From NCBI GenBank assembly GCA_963826875.1, contig CAWGYP010000023.1, positions 434,001-498,000 of the forward strand: DNA of 64,000 bases, given 5' to 3'. Shown in pieces: positions 43,785 to 52,202 of the stretch. The notes under the pieces were generated by a model. That model was given only the letters and a program-made list of their open reading frames with translations, ran no database searches and was not told the DNA's origin. Source of the DNA: PALSA-350 sp963826875. GTDB lineage: Bacteria; Acidobacteriota; Terriglobia; Terriglobales; Acidobacteriaceae. Both the position numbers and the translations under genes were made by a program. Position 1 is the first letter of the stretch. The number at the start of each line of letters is the position of its first letter.

Positions 43785-44951
43785 ATGCAAAACTCACTCG
43801 CCAGGAAGACCGCAGCTTTCCTCGCCCTGTTTCTCCCCATAGGATCGCAATTGGCACGAGCCCAGGGGCCGTTGAAGATTCCCATGAGCGCCGACCGTTG
43901 GACCACGACGGCCGGTACGGTGAACTTTGTCGACTACATGGGAAAGCCCTCGATTGAGTTGAAGGCCGGCAACTATAAAGAGCACATTCCGTCGGGTGCG
44001 GCCTCACTGAAGGACCTGACGTTCCGCGACGGAACCATCGAATACGACGTGGCCGCAACCAGCGACATGGGCGCCGGCTTTATCTTCCGCAGCGCCGACA
44101 AAGACAACTTTGAGATGTTCTATCTGCGGCCCAGGCCGAAATGCGACGCCGCTCCGGACTGCGTGCAATATGCACCACAGACCCACGGTGTTCTATTGTG
44201 GGACGTGTTCCCGCAGTACCAGGGCCCAGCTCCCCTGCACCAGGGCGACTGGAACCATGTGAAACTCGTCGTCTCCGGGCGGCGTATGAACATCTTCATC
44301 AACGGCGCAACCGAGCCCACCCTGAAAATTGGCCGCTTGGAAGGCGACACCGAAGAAGGCAGCCTGAGGTTGGAGGGTCCGGGGATCTTTGCCAACCTCA
44401 CGGTGGATCCGGCCTCGGTGGAAGGCTTGCCCACCACACCAGAAAAAGATCCGACCGCATCCGATGGCCGCTATGTGCGGCACTGGCAGCTTTCTCCCTA
44501 CACAACGCTGGCAGCGGATCAGGCGCCTGCACTCGCCGATCTGCCCCCGTCCTCGGCCACATGGACGCCACTGGAAGCGGAGCGCGGCGGCTTGGTGAAC
44601 GTGAGCCGCGTGTACGGGGTGCCTGTGAAGCAGCCCGAGCGGGCCGTGGTGTGGCTGAAAACAACCATTCACTCTAGCAGCGAGCAGCAAAAGCACGTAT
44701 CGCTGGGGTGGGCGCGTGAGATATTCGTTTTCGTGAATGGTAAGTTGGTCCTTGCAGACAAGAACCTCTTTCAGCCGCCAGAGGCGCGCAAATCGCCGGA
44801 CGGGCGCCTTTCGCTCCAGAACGGCTCGTTCACACTGCCGCTCAAAGCTGGTAATAATGAGCTGGCCGTAGCAGTGGTAAACAACTTCTATGGCTGGGGG
44901 CTGGAAATGCGGCTCGACGATCTGAAGGGTGTGCGCCTGGCCGCACCATAG
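43785..44951 (+). CDS. secreted protein with concanavalin-like and jelly-roll domains
   Basis: A 388-residue exported protein with a signal peptide (AAFLALFLPIGSQLARA). Residues 30-205 look like a LamG/concanavalin-type sandwich: GTIEYDVAATSDMGAGFIF, DWNHVKLVVSGRRMNIFING. Residues 235-385 resemble a carbohydrate-binding jelly roll, as found N-terminally in glycosidases: VVWLKTTIHSSS, AREIFVFVNGKLVL, LKAGNNELAVAV. It probably binds or trims extracellular polysaccharide. It lies 21 bp upstream of a LytS-type sensor kinase and may be co-transcribed. Confidence 0.75.
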   Translation: MQNSLARKTAAFLALFLPIGSQLARAQGPLKIPMSADRWTTTAGTVNFVDYMGKPSIELKAGNYKEHIPSGAASLKDLTFRDGTIEYDVAATSDMGAGFIFRSADKDNFEMFYLRPRPKCDAAPDCVQYAPQTHGVLLWDVFPQYQGPAPLHQGDWNHVKLVVSGRRMNIFINGATEPTLKIGRLEGDTEEGSLRLEGPGIFANLTVDPASVEGLPTTPEKDPTASDGRYVRHWQLSPYTTLAADQAPALADLPPSSATWTPLEAERGGLVNVSRVYGVPVKQPERAVVWLKTTIHSSSEQQKHVSLGWAREIFVFVNGKLVLADKNLFQPPEARKSPDGRLSLQNGSFTLPLKAGNNELAVAVVNNFYGWGLEMRLDDLKGVRLAAP

Positions 44952-44972
44952 AAGCGCCGCAGTTGGAGGCCT

Positions 44973-46109
44973 TTGACCACCGATAAAGAGCATCGTGGGA
45001 CGTTTGGCGGGTGGCTGATGAACCGTTGGTGGGGGCGCTGGTTGCTTGCCGCCCTGCTGTGGAGCATTCTTGGCCTGCTATTTTCCATGCCCGGTCTTTC
45101 TGCGCATAACTGGCAGCGCCCGCTGCTCGGCTCGCTGGCGCAGTGGTGGAGCTGGGGGCTGGTCACTCCCCTCATCTTCTGGGTGGATGCGCGCCTGCCT
45201 TTAAAGGAAAAGCAGCTCGGTATGCGCATTCTGGCCCAGCTGCTGCCAAGCCTGGCTTTCACCACTCTCTACATCTATGTCTTTGCCGCGGTGCGCGCCG
45301 TGGTGGGGCTGGGCCGATGGAGAGCAGTCGCAGACCCGCACATGCTCGCCAGCGCCTTCCACGGAGGACTGCTCTGGGGCTGGCTGGTTTACTGGCTTAT
45401 TCTCGGAGCACACCAGACTTATCGGTATTACCACCACTACCTGGCCAGCGAATTGCGCCTGGAGCGGATGGAGCGCAGCTTCTCCCAGGCGCGCCTGAAC
45501 GCATTGCGCATGCAGCTCGATCCGCACTTCCTCTTCAATGCGCTCAATACTGTCTCTTCGCAGGTGGAGCGCGACCCCAGGCTGGCGCGTAGCATGATCG
45601 AACACCTGGGCGATCTGCTCCGCCTTTCGCTCGAAGCTCGCGACCGGCAGGAGGTCCCTCTGGCCGAAGAGATGGCCTTTCTTGACCACTACGTCGCCAT
45701 CCAGAGGATTCGTTTTGGATCCACCTTGCGCATCGAAACTCACATCGCACCCGAGGTGAAATATGCCCTGGTGCCGTGCCTGATCGTGCAGCCACTGGTG
45801 GAGAATGCGATTCGTCACGGGATCTCGCGCCGTGCCTCCGGCGGAGCGGTAACGGTCACCGCGGTGCGCTGCGCGGAGCAGGTAGAGATCCGGGTCGTTG
45901 ACGACGGCGTGGGGCTGCCGCCGGGGTGGACGCTGGAAAACTCTACCGGCCTGGGATTGTCGGTGACGCGGCAACGCATTGCCGGTCTTCATCCCAACGG
46001 AAGCAGCCGCTTCGCGGTCGGACGGCGCAGCGGTGGCGGGACGGAAGTGGAGATCTCATTGCCGCTGCGATTGACAGGAGAGCAAGCTAATGATTGCCCC
46101 GCACGCTGA
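44973..46109 (+). CDS. LytS/YehU-family sensor histidine kinase
   Basis: A kinase of about 375 residues with four hydrophobic helices in the first 150 residues (LAALLWSILGLLFSMPGL, HGGLLWGWLVYWLILG), then a His_kinase domain with LNALRMQLDPHFLFNALNTV and an HATPase with LVENAIRHGI, DDGVGLPPG and GLGLSVTRQRI. It has no periplasmic sensor domain. The frame begins at TTG 44973 with GGAGG close upstream; ATG at 45018 is the alternative. It overlaps the response-regulator gene by 20 bp, so the pair is coupled. The stimulus is unknown. Confidence 0.92.
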   Translation: MTTDKEHRGTFGGWLMNRWWGRWLLAALLWSILGLLFSMPGLSAHNWQRPLLGSLAQWWSWGLVTPLIFWVDARLPLKEKQLGMRILAQLLPSLAFTTLYIYVFAAVRAVVGLGRWRAVADPHMLASAFHGGLLWGWLVYWLILGAHQTYRYYHHYLASELRLERMERSFSQARLNALRMQLDPHFLFNALNTVSSQVERDPRLARSMIEHLGDLLRLSLEARDRQEVPLAEEMAFLDHYVAIQRIRFGSTLRIETHIAPEVKYALVPCLIVQPLVENAIRHGISRRASGGAVTVTAVRCAEQVEIRVVDDGVGLPPGWTLENSTGLGLSVTRQRIAGLHPNGSSRFAVGRRSGGGTEVEISLPLRLTGEQANDCPAR

Positions 46110-46875
46110 AGGCATCCGTGTCCTGGTGGCCGACGACGAAGCACCGGCGCGCCAGCGCCTTATCGATCTGCTGCACAAGGATGCGCAGGTCAAGGGCGTG
46201 CTGGAAGCCGGCGATGGACAATCCGCCGTCGAAATGATTGCACGCGAGGCGCCTGATCTCGTTTTCCTCGATGTCCAGATGCCGCAACTCGATGGCCTGG
46301 AAGTGATGAAGGCCATCGGCGCAGACGCTATGCCGCTCACCATTTTTGTGACCGCATACGACCAGCACGCGATCAAAGCCTTCGAGGCCAATGCGCTCGA
46401 CTATCTGCTCAAGCCCTTCAGCGACGAACGGCTCGAAGCAGCGCTCTGCCGCGCCAAGGCTCGCCACGACGAGCGCAGCATGCGCGAATTCGGCCGCAAT
46501 GTCCTGCGCATGATCTCCGCCGGGCCCGCAGCGGGCCGCTACCTCGATCGGCTGGTGGTAAAGTCGGCAGGAACAACGCGCTTCCTTCGCGTGGCAGACA
46601 TTGACTGGATCGAGGGCGCGGGCGTCTATGTGAACCTGCACGTCGGCGGCAAAGAGTTGCTCTATCGTGCCGCTCTGAATGAGCTCGCCGATTGTCTGGA
46701 TCCCGTGCGCTTCGTCCGCGTCCACCGATCGGCAATCGTCAATATTGAAAGCATTCTTGAACTCCAGCCCATTTCGCACGGCGAGTTCGAAATGGTGCTG
46801 AAGGATGGCCACCGCTCGCGGGTCAGCAGAACCTATCGCGCACTGTTGGAAAAGCGGCTGGGCCAGTCTTTGTGA
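46090..46875 (+). CDS. LytTR-family response regulator
   Basis: A 261-residue regulator. The receiver has the acidic pair VADDEAPARQR, phosphoacceptor VFLDVQMPQLDG, conserved Thr FVTAYD and Lys YLLKPF. The C-terminal LytTR domain (about 150-260) has the strands VADIDWIEGAGVYVNLHV, FVRVHRSAIVN and SRVSRTYRALLEKRL. It should be phosphorylated by the overlapping kinase and bind direct-repeat sites. Targets are unknown; the adjacent lectin-like gene is a candidate. Confidence 0.94.
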   Translation: MIAPHAEGIRVLVADDEAPARQRLIDLLHKDAQVKGVLEAGDGQSAVEMIAREAPDLVFLDVQMPQLDGLEVMKAIGADAMPLTIFVTAYDQHAIKAFEANALDYLLKPFSDERLEAALCRAKARHDERSMREFGRNVLRMISAGPAAGRYLDRLVVKSAGTTRFLRVADIDWIEGAGVYVNLHVGGKELLYRAALNELADCLDPVRFVRVHRSAIVNIESILELQPISHGEFEMVLKDGHRSRVSRTYRALLEKRLGQSL

Positions 46876-47397
46876 CTAGCGGTTTATTTGCCGGGATGGA
46901 GCAGATTGCACATCGTGCTTCAATCCCATCGTATTTCCGGTAAGCATTTTGGTCATGAAGATGATCTGTCCTGTGTGCATCGCGAAATGCTCCACGACAT
47001 GATAGATTGCGTCCAGCACCGACACTTCGTAACCTTGAATCACGAGCCGCTCAGATAGCCGCTGCACACTCACGCCATCAATCACAGCCGTCGCCTGGTT
47101 CACGAGTGTCACCAGACGCCCTGTCAAGTCTCTACTCGTAAGCCCGCCTCGCTCGGAAAATTCTTCATCGCGCCGCCGCGTGTCTGCCTCCCCACCTACG
47201 CCGGCAACGATCCATTGGCGCATGTTCCCGTAGAGGTGCAGCAACAGGTTGCCGACGGAGTTTTCATTTTCACCCCCTCGCGTCCAAACCTGCTCGTCAT
47301 TCAATTGAACAAGGCACTTCTCGATGTGGGACGAGAACTGCTGCAGCCGGCTAGAGGAATAACCAATGAATAGCTGATGAATCGCTTCTTCTGTCAT
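46876..47397 (-). CDS. DinB-like protein (DUF1572)
   Basis: A 173-residue four-helix DinB-superfamily protein. Potential metal ligands are in NSVGNLLLHLYGNMRQWI and VVEHFAMHTGQIIFM. I take the ATG at 47397 (MTEEAIHQL) because the earlier frame adds nothing conserved. It abuts the response-regulator stop on the other strand. The function is unknown; relatives include bacillithiol-type transferases. Confidence 0.82.
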   Translation of the reverse strand: MTEEAIHQLFIGYSSSRLQQFSSHIEKCLVQLNDEQVWTRGGENENSVGNLLLHLYGNMRQWIVAGVGGEADTRRRDEEFSERGGLTSRDLTGRLVTLVNQATAVIDGVSVQRLSERLVIQGYEVSVLDAIYHVVEHFAMHTGQIIFMTKMLTGNTMGLKHDVQSAPSRQINR

Positions 47398-47477
47398 CCT
47401 AGGACCGAGTATACAAACAGCCACGTCCACCTGAACGGGGGAGTATGATACCTCGACGGAGAAAGGAAGGAAGGCTT

Positions 47478-48563
47478 ATGCGCCTCGGGCGGGAGGAAAT
47501 ATTGGTTTCCATTGCAACCCTTGCCGGCTTGATTTGTGCTGCGGTCCCGGTCGTCGCCCAATCGACGCCGCAACGGACGCTGCTGGCGCTTTCGAAGCGG
47601 GAGCATACGCTGGCGATTGTGGATCCGGCTACTTTGCAGGTGATAGCGCGCGCGCCCGTTGGTCCGGACCCGCATGAGGTGATTGCATCATCAGACGGTA
47701 AAACTGCCTATGTATCGATCTATGGTGGCGGACGCTACCACGCGCTTTCCGTAATAGACCTGGTTGAGAAGAAGGCTCTTCCAGATATCGACACGGGGGC
47801 TCTGAATGGCCCGCACGGTCTCACGTTTGTTGGAGGAAAGCTTTGGTTCACGGCCGAAGGTGCGAAGGCGATCGCGAGCTACGATCCTGCAACGGCAAAA
47901 ATCGATTGGATCATGGGTACCGGCCAGAACCGTACCCACATGATCTACGTCACTCCAGACGAGAAACAGATCTACACCACCAACGTTAGCTCCGCGAGCG
48001 TCAGCATCCTGGAACAGGTGGCTTTGCCGCCGATGGGTCCTCCTCCGGGAATGCGGCCGCCGCCCGGATCGCAGCCTCCTCCGCCCCCGCCAGGCGGAGG
48101 GCAACCACGTATGGACTGGAATCAGACCGTCATTCCTGTGGGTAAAGGCGACGAGGGATTCGACGTGTCACCCGATGGACGTGAACTGTGGACGGCAAAT
48201 GCACAAGACGGCACGCTATCGGTGATCGATCTTGCAAGCCGGAAAGTGACGGCTACTCTGGACGCGAAGACGTTCGGCGCCAACCGGCTGAAATTCACTC
48301 CGGATGGAAAGCTGGTACTGATCTCGCGCCTGAGTGACGGCGATCTCGCCATTTATGAAGCGGCCTCGCGCAAACAGTTCAAAACTGTTCACATCGGCCA
48401 CGGAGCGGCGGGCATTCTGATGGACCCGGATGGGCAACGGGCCTTCATCGCCTGTAGCCCTGACAACTATGTAGTAGTGCTGGACCTCAAGACTTTAGAG
48501 GTCACGAGCCACATCGACGTTGGCGGCGAGCCAGACGGCCTAGCCTGGGCAAGCCGGCCGTAG
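47478..48563 (+). CDS. secreted YVTN/YncE-like beta-propeller protein
   Basis: A 361-residue exported protein; the ATG at 47478 has GGAAGG upstream and starts a signal peptide (SIATLAGLICAAVPVVAQ). Propeller blades repeat motifs such as LAIVDPATLQVIARAPVG, LSVIDLASRKVTATLD and VVVLDLKTLEVTSHIDVGGEP. A Pro/Gly-rich loop (MGPPPGMRPPPGSQPPPPPP, about 185-210) interrupts one blade. YVTN propellers bind partners or metals at the cell surface; no enzyme activity is implied. It diverges from the DinB gene with 80 bp between. Confidence 0.83.
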   Translation: MRLGREEILVSIATLAGLICAAVPVVAQSTPQRTLLALSKREHTLAIVDPATLQVIARAPVGPDPHEVIASSDGKTAYVSIYGGGRYHALSVIDLVEKKALPDIDTGALNGPHGLTFVGGKLWFTAEGAKAIASYDPATAKIDWIMGTGQNRTHMIYVTPDEKQIYTTNVSSASVSILEQVALPPMGPPPGMRPPPGSQPPPPPPGGGQPRMDWNQTVIPVGKGDEGFDVSPDGRELWTANAQDGTLSVIDLASRKVTATLDAKTFGANRLKFTPDGKLVLISRLSDGDLAIYEAASRKQFKTVHIGHGAAGILMDPDGQRAFIACSPDNYVVVLDLKTLEVTSHIDVGGEPDGLAWASRP

Positions 48564-48909
48564 GTCACCGCGGTTCATTACTGGACAATTTGCAGGCTAG
48601 GGGTGGACTGCGCCGCCCCCTTTGTCGTCTCGCCCCACAAGACACAGCATGCAGCGGGTGATCCACTTTGATCCAATCCTCTTCGTCCTAAGCACTTAGA
48701 TGACCCCCATGGTGCGGAGCTGTCCGCAAAGGTGGAATGTGCGCCGCTCATCGGCCTATTTAGATTGATTCCTAAAGCCGGCGATCAGCCTGAACGCTAC
48801 CGTGCGTTCTGCTCGCCTAGTGGCATTACTAAAGCTCCGGTTTCATACGTTACCGAGAGTTCGTGGCGGTCGTTCCTGTCGTTCTGGCCTTATGATTCGG
48901 AGCCTTGCT
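48564..48909. other. intergenic stretch without recognisable gene
   Basis: I see no coding character, strong hairpin or repeat here. An open frame upstream of the lipoprotein start (from 48802) encodes Arg-rich sequence with no family character and is not used. Confidence 0.45.
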
Positions 48910-50145
48910 GTGAATTTCGCGCGCACGCTGAAACGCTTCTGTCTCTTCTTGTCATTGGTTTCGGTTGCATGCGTTCTTAGCTCGTGTGGCACCACTTCTG
49001 TTTACAAAGACCCCGGAGTTATTCCGCAATCACTCTTTGGTATGACAGTTCTCGACTTTGAGAACGTCAGTGCTCCACTTCAATACGGAACCACCAGGAC
49101 CTGGGATTCTTTTCCCATGCTTGATTGGGCGGACATCAACTCCGCACCGGGAGTCTACGACTTTCAACACCTGGACACCTTCCTCAAAACGAACCAGGAA
49201 CGAAACGCCCAAGTGATTTATACCTTTGGAAGAACTCCTCTTTGGGCTTCCTCTCAACCAGAGACGCAGACTCCCTACGGACCCGGTCAGTGCGCCCCTC
49301 CAAGTGACCTAAAGAATTGGGACAACTTCGTGACAGCAATTGCTGTCCATGCCGGCACGCGCATCGCCTACTGGGAACTGTGGAACGAGCCGCAGGATCC
49401 GGAATACTACTGCGGTGACATGCAAACCCTGGTTACGATGGCACAGCATGCGTACCGGATCATTAAGTCCGTCAACCCAGCCGCACAAGTAATTACACCC
49501 AGCGCTGCTGCGGCAGGCGGGCCGGCGTGGCTCGACACCTATCTGTCCCAGGGTGGAGGGAACTATGCCGACATCATGTCCTTTCACGGTTATTGCAATA
49601 GTGAAGCGGAATCGATTAACGCCGTAGTGTCTCAGTATCGGAAGGTTATCTCGGCTCATGATCAGGGCAATAAGCCATTGTGGGACACTGAAGCCGACTG
49701 GGCAGGCGATCCGGATGATGTACTTTATGGAAACGCCAACCGGGCGGCTTTCATAGCCAAGTACTATCTGCTGCAGTGGTCGGGCGGGGTAAGCCGCTTC
49801 GTTTGGTACGCGTACGACGGTGGCGCCTGGGGTGGTTTTTCGACCGCAACAACCGGCGTGGATCCCGACGTGACAGCGTATAACACGGTTCAACAGTGGA
49901 TGGAAGGGGCATCGATGCCCTCAGCGTGCGTCCACGATCCCAGCAATACCTGGACCTGTCCTCTCACTCGGGCTGGTGGGTACCAGGCACTAGTGCTCTG
50001 GAACCCAAGCGCAACACTGAACTATAAGGCACCCGAGCAATACAGCGACGTTCGCGATCTCGCAGGCAATGTGAGTTCCTTGTCTGGCGGCCACGTGCCG
50101 GTTGGGAACAGCCCGGTCCTGATCGAGACAGGCAAGGCTTTCTAG
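48910..50145 (+). CDS. GH39-like glycoside hydrolase lipoprotein
   Basis: A 411-residue protein. The GTG at 48910 has GGAG 7 nt upstream and begins a lipoprotein signal peptide (FCLFLSLVSVACVLSSC) with lipobox LSSC. ATG 48892 is the alternative. The rest is a clan-A TIM barrel: YWELWNEPQDP holds the acid/base Glu after Asn, and PLWDTEADW the likely nucleophile Glu. It resembles GH39 and related families acting on xylosides or other plant and bacterial polysaccharides; substrate specificity cannot be read. The gene ends 15 bp before the convergent patatin gene. Confidence 0.82.
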   Translation: MNFARTLKRFCLFLSLVSVACVLSSCGTTSVYKDPGVIPQSLFGMTVLDFENVSAPLQYGTTRTWDSFPMLDWADINSAPGVYDFQHLDTFLKTNQERNAQVIYTFGRTPLWASSQPETQTPYGPGQCAPPSDLKNWDNFVTAIAVHAGTRIAYWELWNEPQDPEYYCGDMQTLVTMAQHAYRIIKSVNPAAQVITPSAAAAGGPAWLDTYLSQGGGNYADIMSFHGYCNSEAESINAVVSQYRKVISAHDQGNKPLWDTEADWAGDPDDVLYGNANRAAFIAKYYLLQWSGGVSRFVWYAYDGGAWGGFSTATTGVDPDVTAYNTVQQWMEGASMPSACVHDPSNTWTCPLTRAGGYQALVLWNPSATLNYKAPEQYSDVRDLAGNVSSLSGGHVPVGNSPVLIETGKAF

Positions 50146-50160
50146 CCCACAAATTACCGC

Positions 50161-51333
50161 CTAAATGAATGGACCAAGATGCAGCGGGTCTACGGCTTGA
50201 CCTGCTTTGCGGCCGATTTGGAGGAGCTTATCCATGTTTTCGACGCCATCCATCTTCTGGATACTGGCGGGAATTACATCGTTGAAGCCCGCGGTCTTGA
50301 GACCCTGCGCGCTCAGATCGGCATTGTAACGCGCATAAAGGAAATGCCGGCCTAGATCGCTGGTAAGCGGAATTTGAGGAGAGGTAATATCGGAATCGAC
50401 CTCCCGGGGGACCATGTCATGCATCTCGCGATCCAGCCGCGAGCCATAGGTGCAGCGCCCAATCGTTCTGCAGTTGATGTCTTGTTCAACCTGTATGGCA
50501 TACATGAGGGCTCCGGAAAGTCCGGTGATGGTGGAAACAATATTCTTATTGGGCGAGCTGGCAGTCGCTCCCATCGACTCCGCTGCGCCGGTTCCCACTG
50601 AGACCAGCAGCAGGTTCTTCTCTCCAGTTTTCCAATTGAGCCGGTAAGCGGGATTGGTCGCCATACGATAGAGGAGGAATGCTGGATTGTTATGGGGGGT
50701 AACGCCGCCATCGACAAAAACAAATGTCTTGCTCTTGTCATGCGGATCCCATTGGAGAATCTCCGGGGGAAAATAGACCGGCGCGGCGGTGCTGGCGCGC
50801 ACCAGCTGCCACAGCGGTATTTGCAGATTACAGTCCTGGCGGGTGGGATCGTTGTACCTGGCATCCGGGTTATTGCTGATCGGCCAGGGCGAATCGGTGG
50901 TGGCGTTTTTTGTCACCAGCAGCAGAAGGCAGCGCAGAGTGTGCGAAGCCAGAGTGGTATCGGCGCCTAAGAAGACCTGGAGCTTCTGCTTGAGAGGATC
51001 GGCAGTATAAAAATTCTTCAAGCGCTGCACCAGAACCGCGGGCTCGAACATTTGTTTGCCGCAGGATCTATAGAATTCAATAATCTCCCCAACTTTCATT
51101 CCCCGTGCAAGCCCCGCGGCAATGATCGAGCCGGTGCTGGTTCCTGCGATGTAATCAAAGTAATCGCACAGTCTCAGGCGGGTGCGCTCGAAAACCAGGG
51201 CTTCCAGAGACTCAAGGATGCCGAGGGCGACCAGGCCGCGAATGCCGCCGCCATCGAGGGCGAGCATACGACGCGGCCGGTCTTCTCTGAAGCGTTCCGG
51301 TAGTAACTGCCACCTCTCAGGGTGAATCAACAT
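50161..51333 (-). CDS. patatin-like phospholipase (candidate effector)
   Basis: A 390-residue patatin domain protein. The oxyanion motif GGGIRG lies at 28-33, the nucleophile elbow GTSTGS gives Ser66, and the dyad Asp is D208 in FVDGGV. The intact dyad predicts phospholipase or acylhydrolase activity. There is no signal peptide or TM, so it should act on the membrane from inside the cell, like CapV-type effectors of CBASS. The ATG at 51333 with GAGGG upstream is preferred; another ATG follows directly after the stop of the SLOG gene. The two genes form an operon, divergent from a TIR gene. The regulation by a nucleotide signal is inference. Confidence 0.9.
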   Translation of the reverse strand: MLIHPERWQLLPERFREDRPRRMLALDGGGIRGLVALGILESLEALVFERTRLRLCDYFDYIAGTSTGSIIAAGLARGMKVGEIIEFYRSCGKQMFEPAVLVQRLKNFYTADPLKQKLQVFLGADTTLASHTLRCLLLLVTKNATTDSPWPISNNPDARYNDPTRQDCNLQIPLWQLVRASTAAPVYFPPEILQWDPHDKSKTFVFVDGGVTPHNNPAFLLYRMATNPAYRLNWKTGEKNLLLVSVGTGAAESMGATASSPNKNIVSTITGLSGALMYAIQVEQDINCRTIGRCTYGSRLDREMHDMVPREVDSDITSPQIPLTSDLGRHFLYARYNADLSAQGLKTAGFNDVIPASIQKMDGVENMDKLLQIGRKAGQAVDPLHLGPFI

Positions 51334-51393
51334 TCCAGATCCCTCGGCAATAGCGCAAGATTTTCCTGAACCGGGCCCCTCATGACCCGGCAT

Positions 51394-52035
51394 TCAGAGT
51401 GTGGAAACTGGGATCACTTCCAGGTTTCTGTCGACTGCAAGTTTACGGAATTGCTCGGTCAGGTCGGTTGGACCCCGGCTGAGTCCATTCCAAACCACCA
51501 TAGCCAGGGTGCGGCAGCCGGCGACTGATGCCAATCCCTCAGCCTGATCGAGGATTTCGGAGTTTGCCGCGGCATAGGCCTGGTCGCTGCTTTGCTGAAG
51601 GTTCAGTTCCACGATGTGTTCGCCGGGCAGTTGGTGCAGAATGGCGTCGAAGCGAAGGCCCCAGTCTTCACCGCGATCGGTGACCGAGGTGGCACGGAAT
51701 TTCTGTCTGCCAAACGGGAGCACTAGGCGGCGGCCGAGACCGAGTTGCGCCGCCGCTTCAAGGGCAAGAATATCCGCGCCGCAGGCTCCCGAACACACCA
51801 CCACTTTGGTAGTAGTCGAGAGCATCATGTTGCGAATGCGGCGGGCCACTAAGGCCTCGTTCCCGGCAGGGAATCTGGGCTGGTCCGCGCCGTCGGGATC
51901 GATTCGTCTGCCGGATACGGCGAGAACGGTTCCTGTCGGGCCGGACTTGATACCGGACGTTGGAAATGCGCCTGACTCCGCAGGGGCAAGTTTGTTCCCG
52001 AAGGGCATCGCCACAAAGCACACTGGAGTCAGCAT
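51394..52035 (-). CDS. SLOG-domain protein (candidate nucleotide sensor)
   Basis: A 213-residue cytoplasmic protein. From residue 35 it matches the SLOG (DprA/LOG-like Rossmannoid) pattern: VLAVSGRRID (38-46), RFP (54-56), then VVVCSGACGADILALEAA (78-95), RLVLPFG (103-109) and SVTDRGEDWGLRFDAIL (117-133). The glycine-rich CSGACGAD is where SLOG domains bind nucleotides. The first 15 residues, LTPVCFVAMPFGNK, look like the beginning of a different MPFG-type domain cut short. It shares an operon with the patatin gene; its start is 167 bp from the divergent TIR gene. In Thoeris-type systems SLOG binds the TIR product, which is the role suggested here. Confidence 0.8.
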   Translation of the reverse strand: MLTPVCFVAMPFGNKLAPAESGAFPTSGIKSGPTGTVLAVSGRRIDPDGADQPRFPAGNEALVARRIRNMMLSTTTKVVVCSGACGADILALEAAAQLGLGRRLVLPFGRQKFRATSVTDRGEDWGLRFDAILHQLPGEHIVELNLQQSSDQAYAAANSEILDQAEGLASVAGCRTLAMVVWNGLSRGPTDLTEQFRKLAVDRNLEVIPVSTL

Positions 52036-52202
52036 AGATCGGCATCCCCTCTTAAGCTTTGGCGTCCGTGAAGCCGGCGGTGGAAACAATTCAAGTATCT
52101 TACGCGGTCCAGCGTAGTGAGCGTAGACTCGTCCCAAGATCCCCCGAAAGCGCCAGTTGCCGCCAAAAACAGAGGCGAGTTTCCCTAAAAGGAGATCCTT
52201 TC

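Noticed and set aside
50161..51333. Patatin gene as a CBASS effector (CapV)
   Set aside because: No CD-NTase, Cap2/Cap3 or HORMA gene is adjacent; the neighbours are SLOG and TIR genes.
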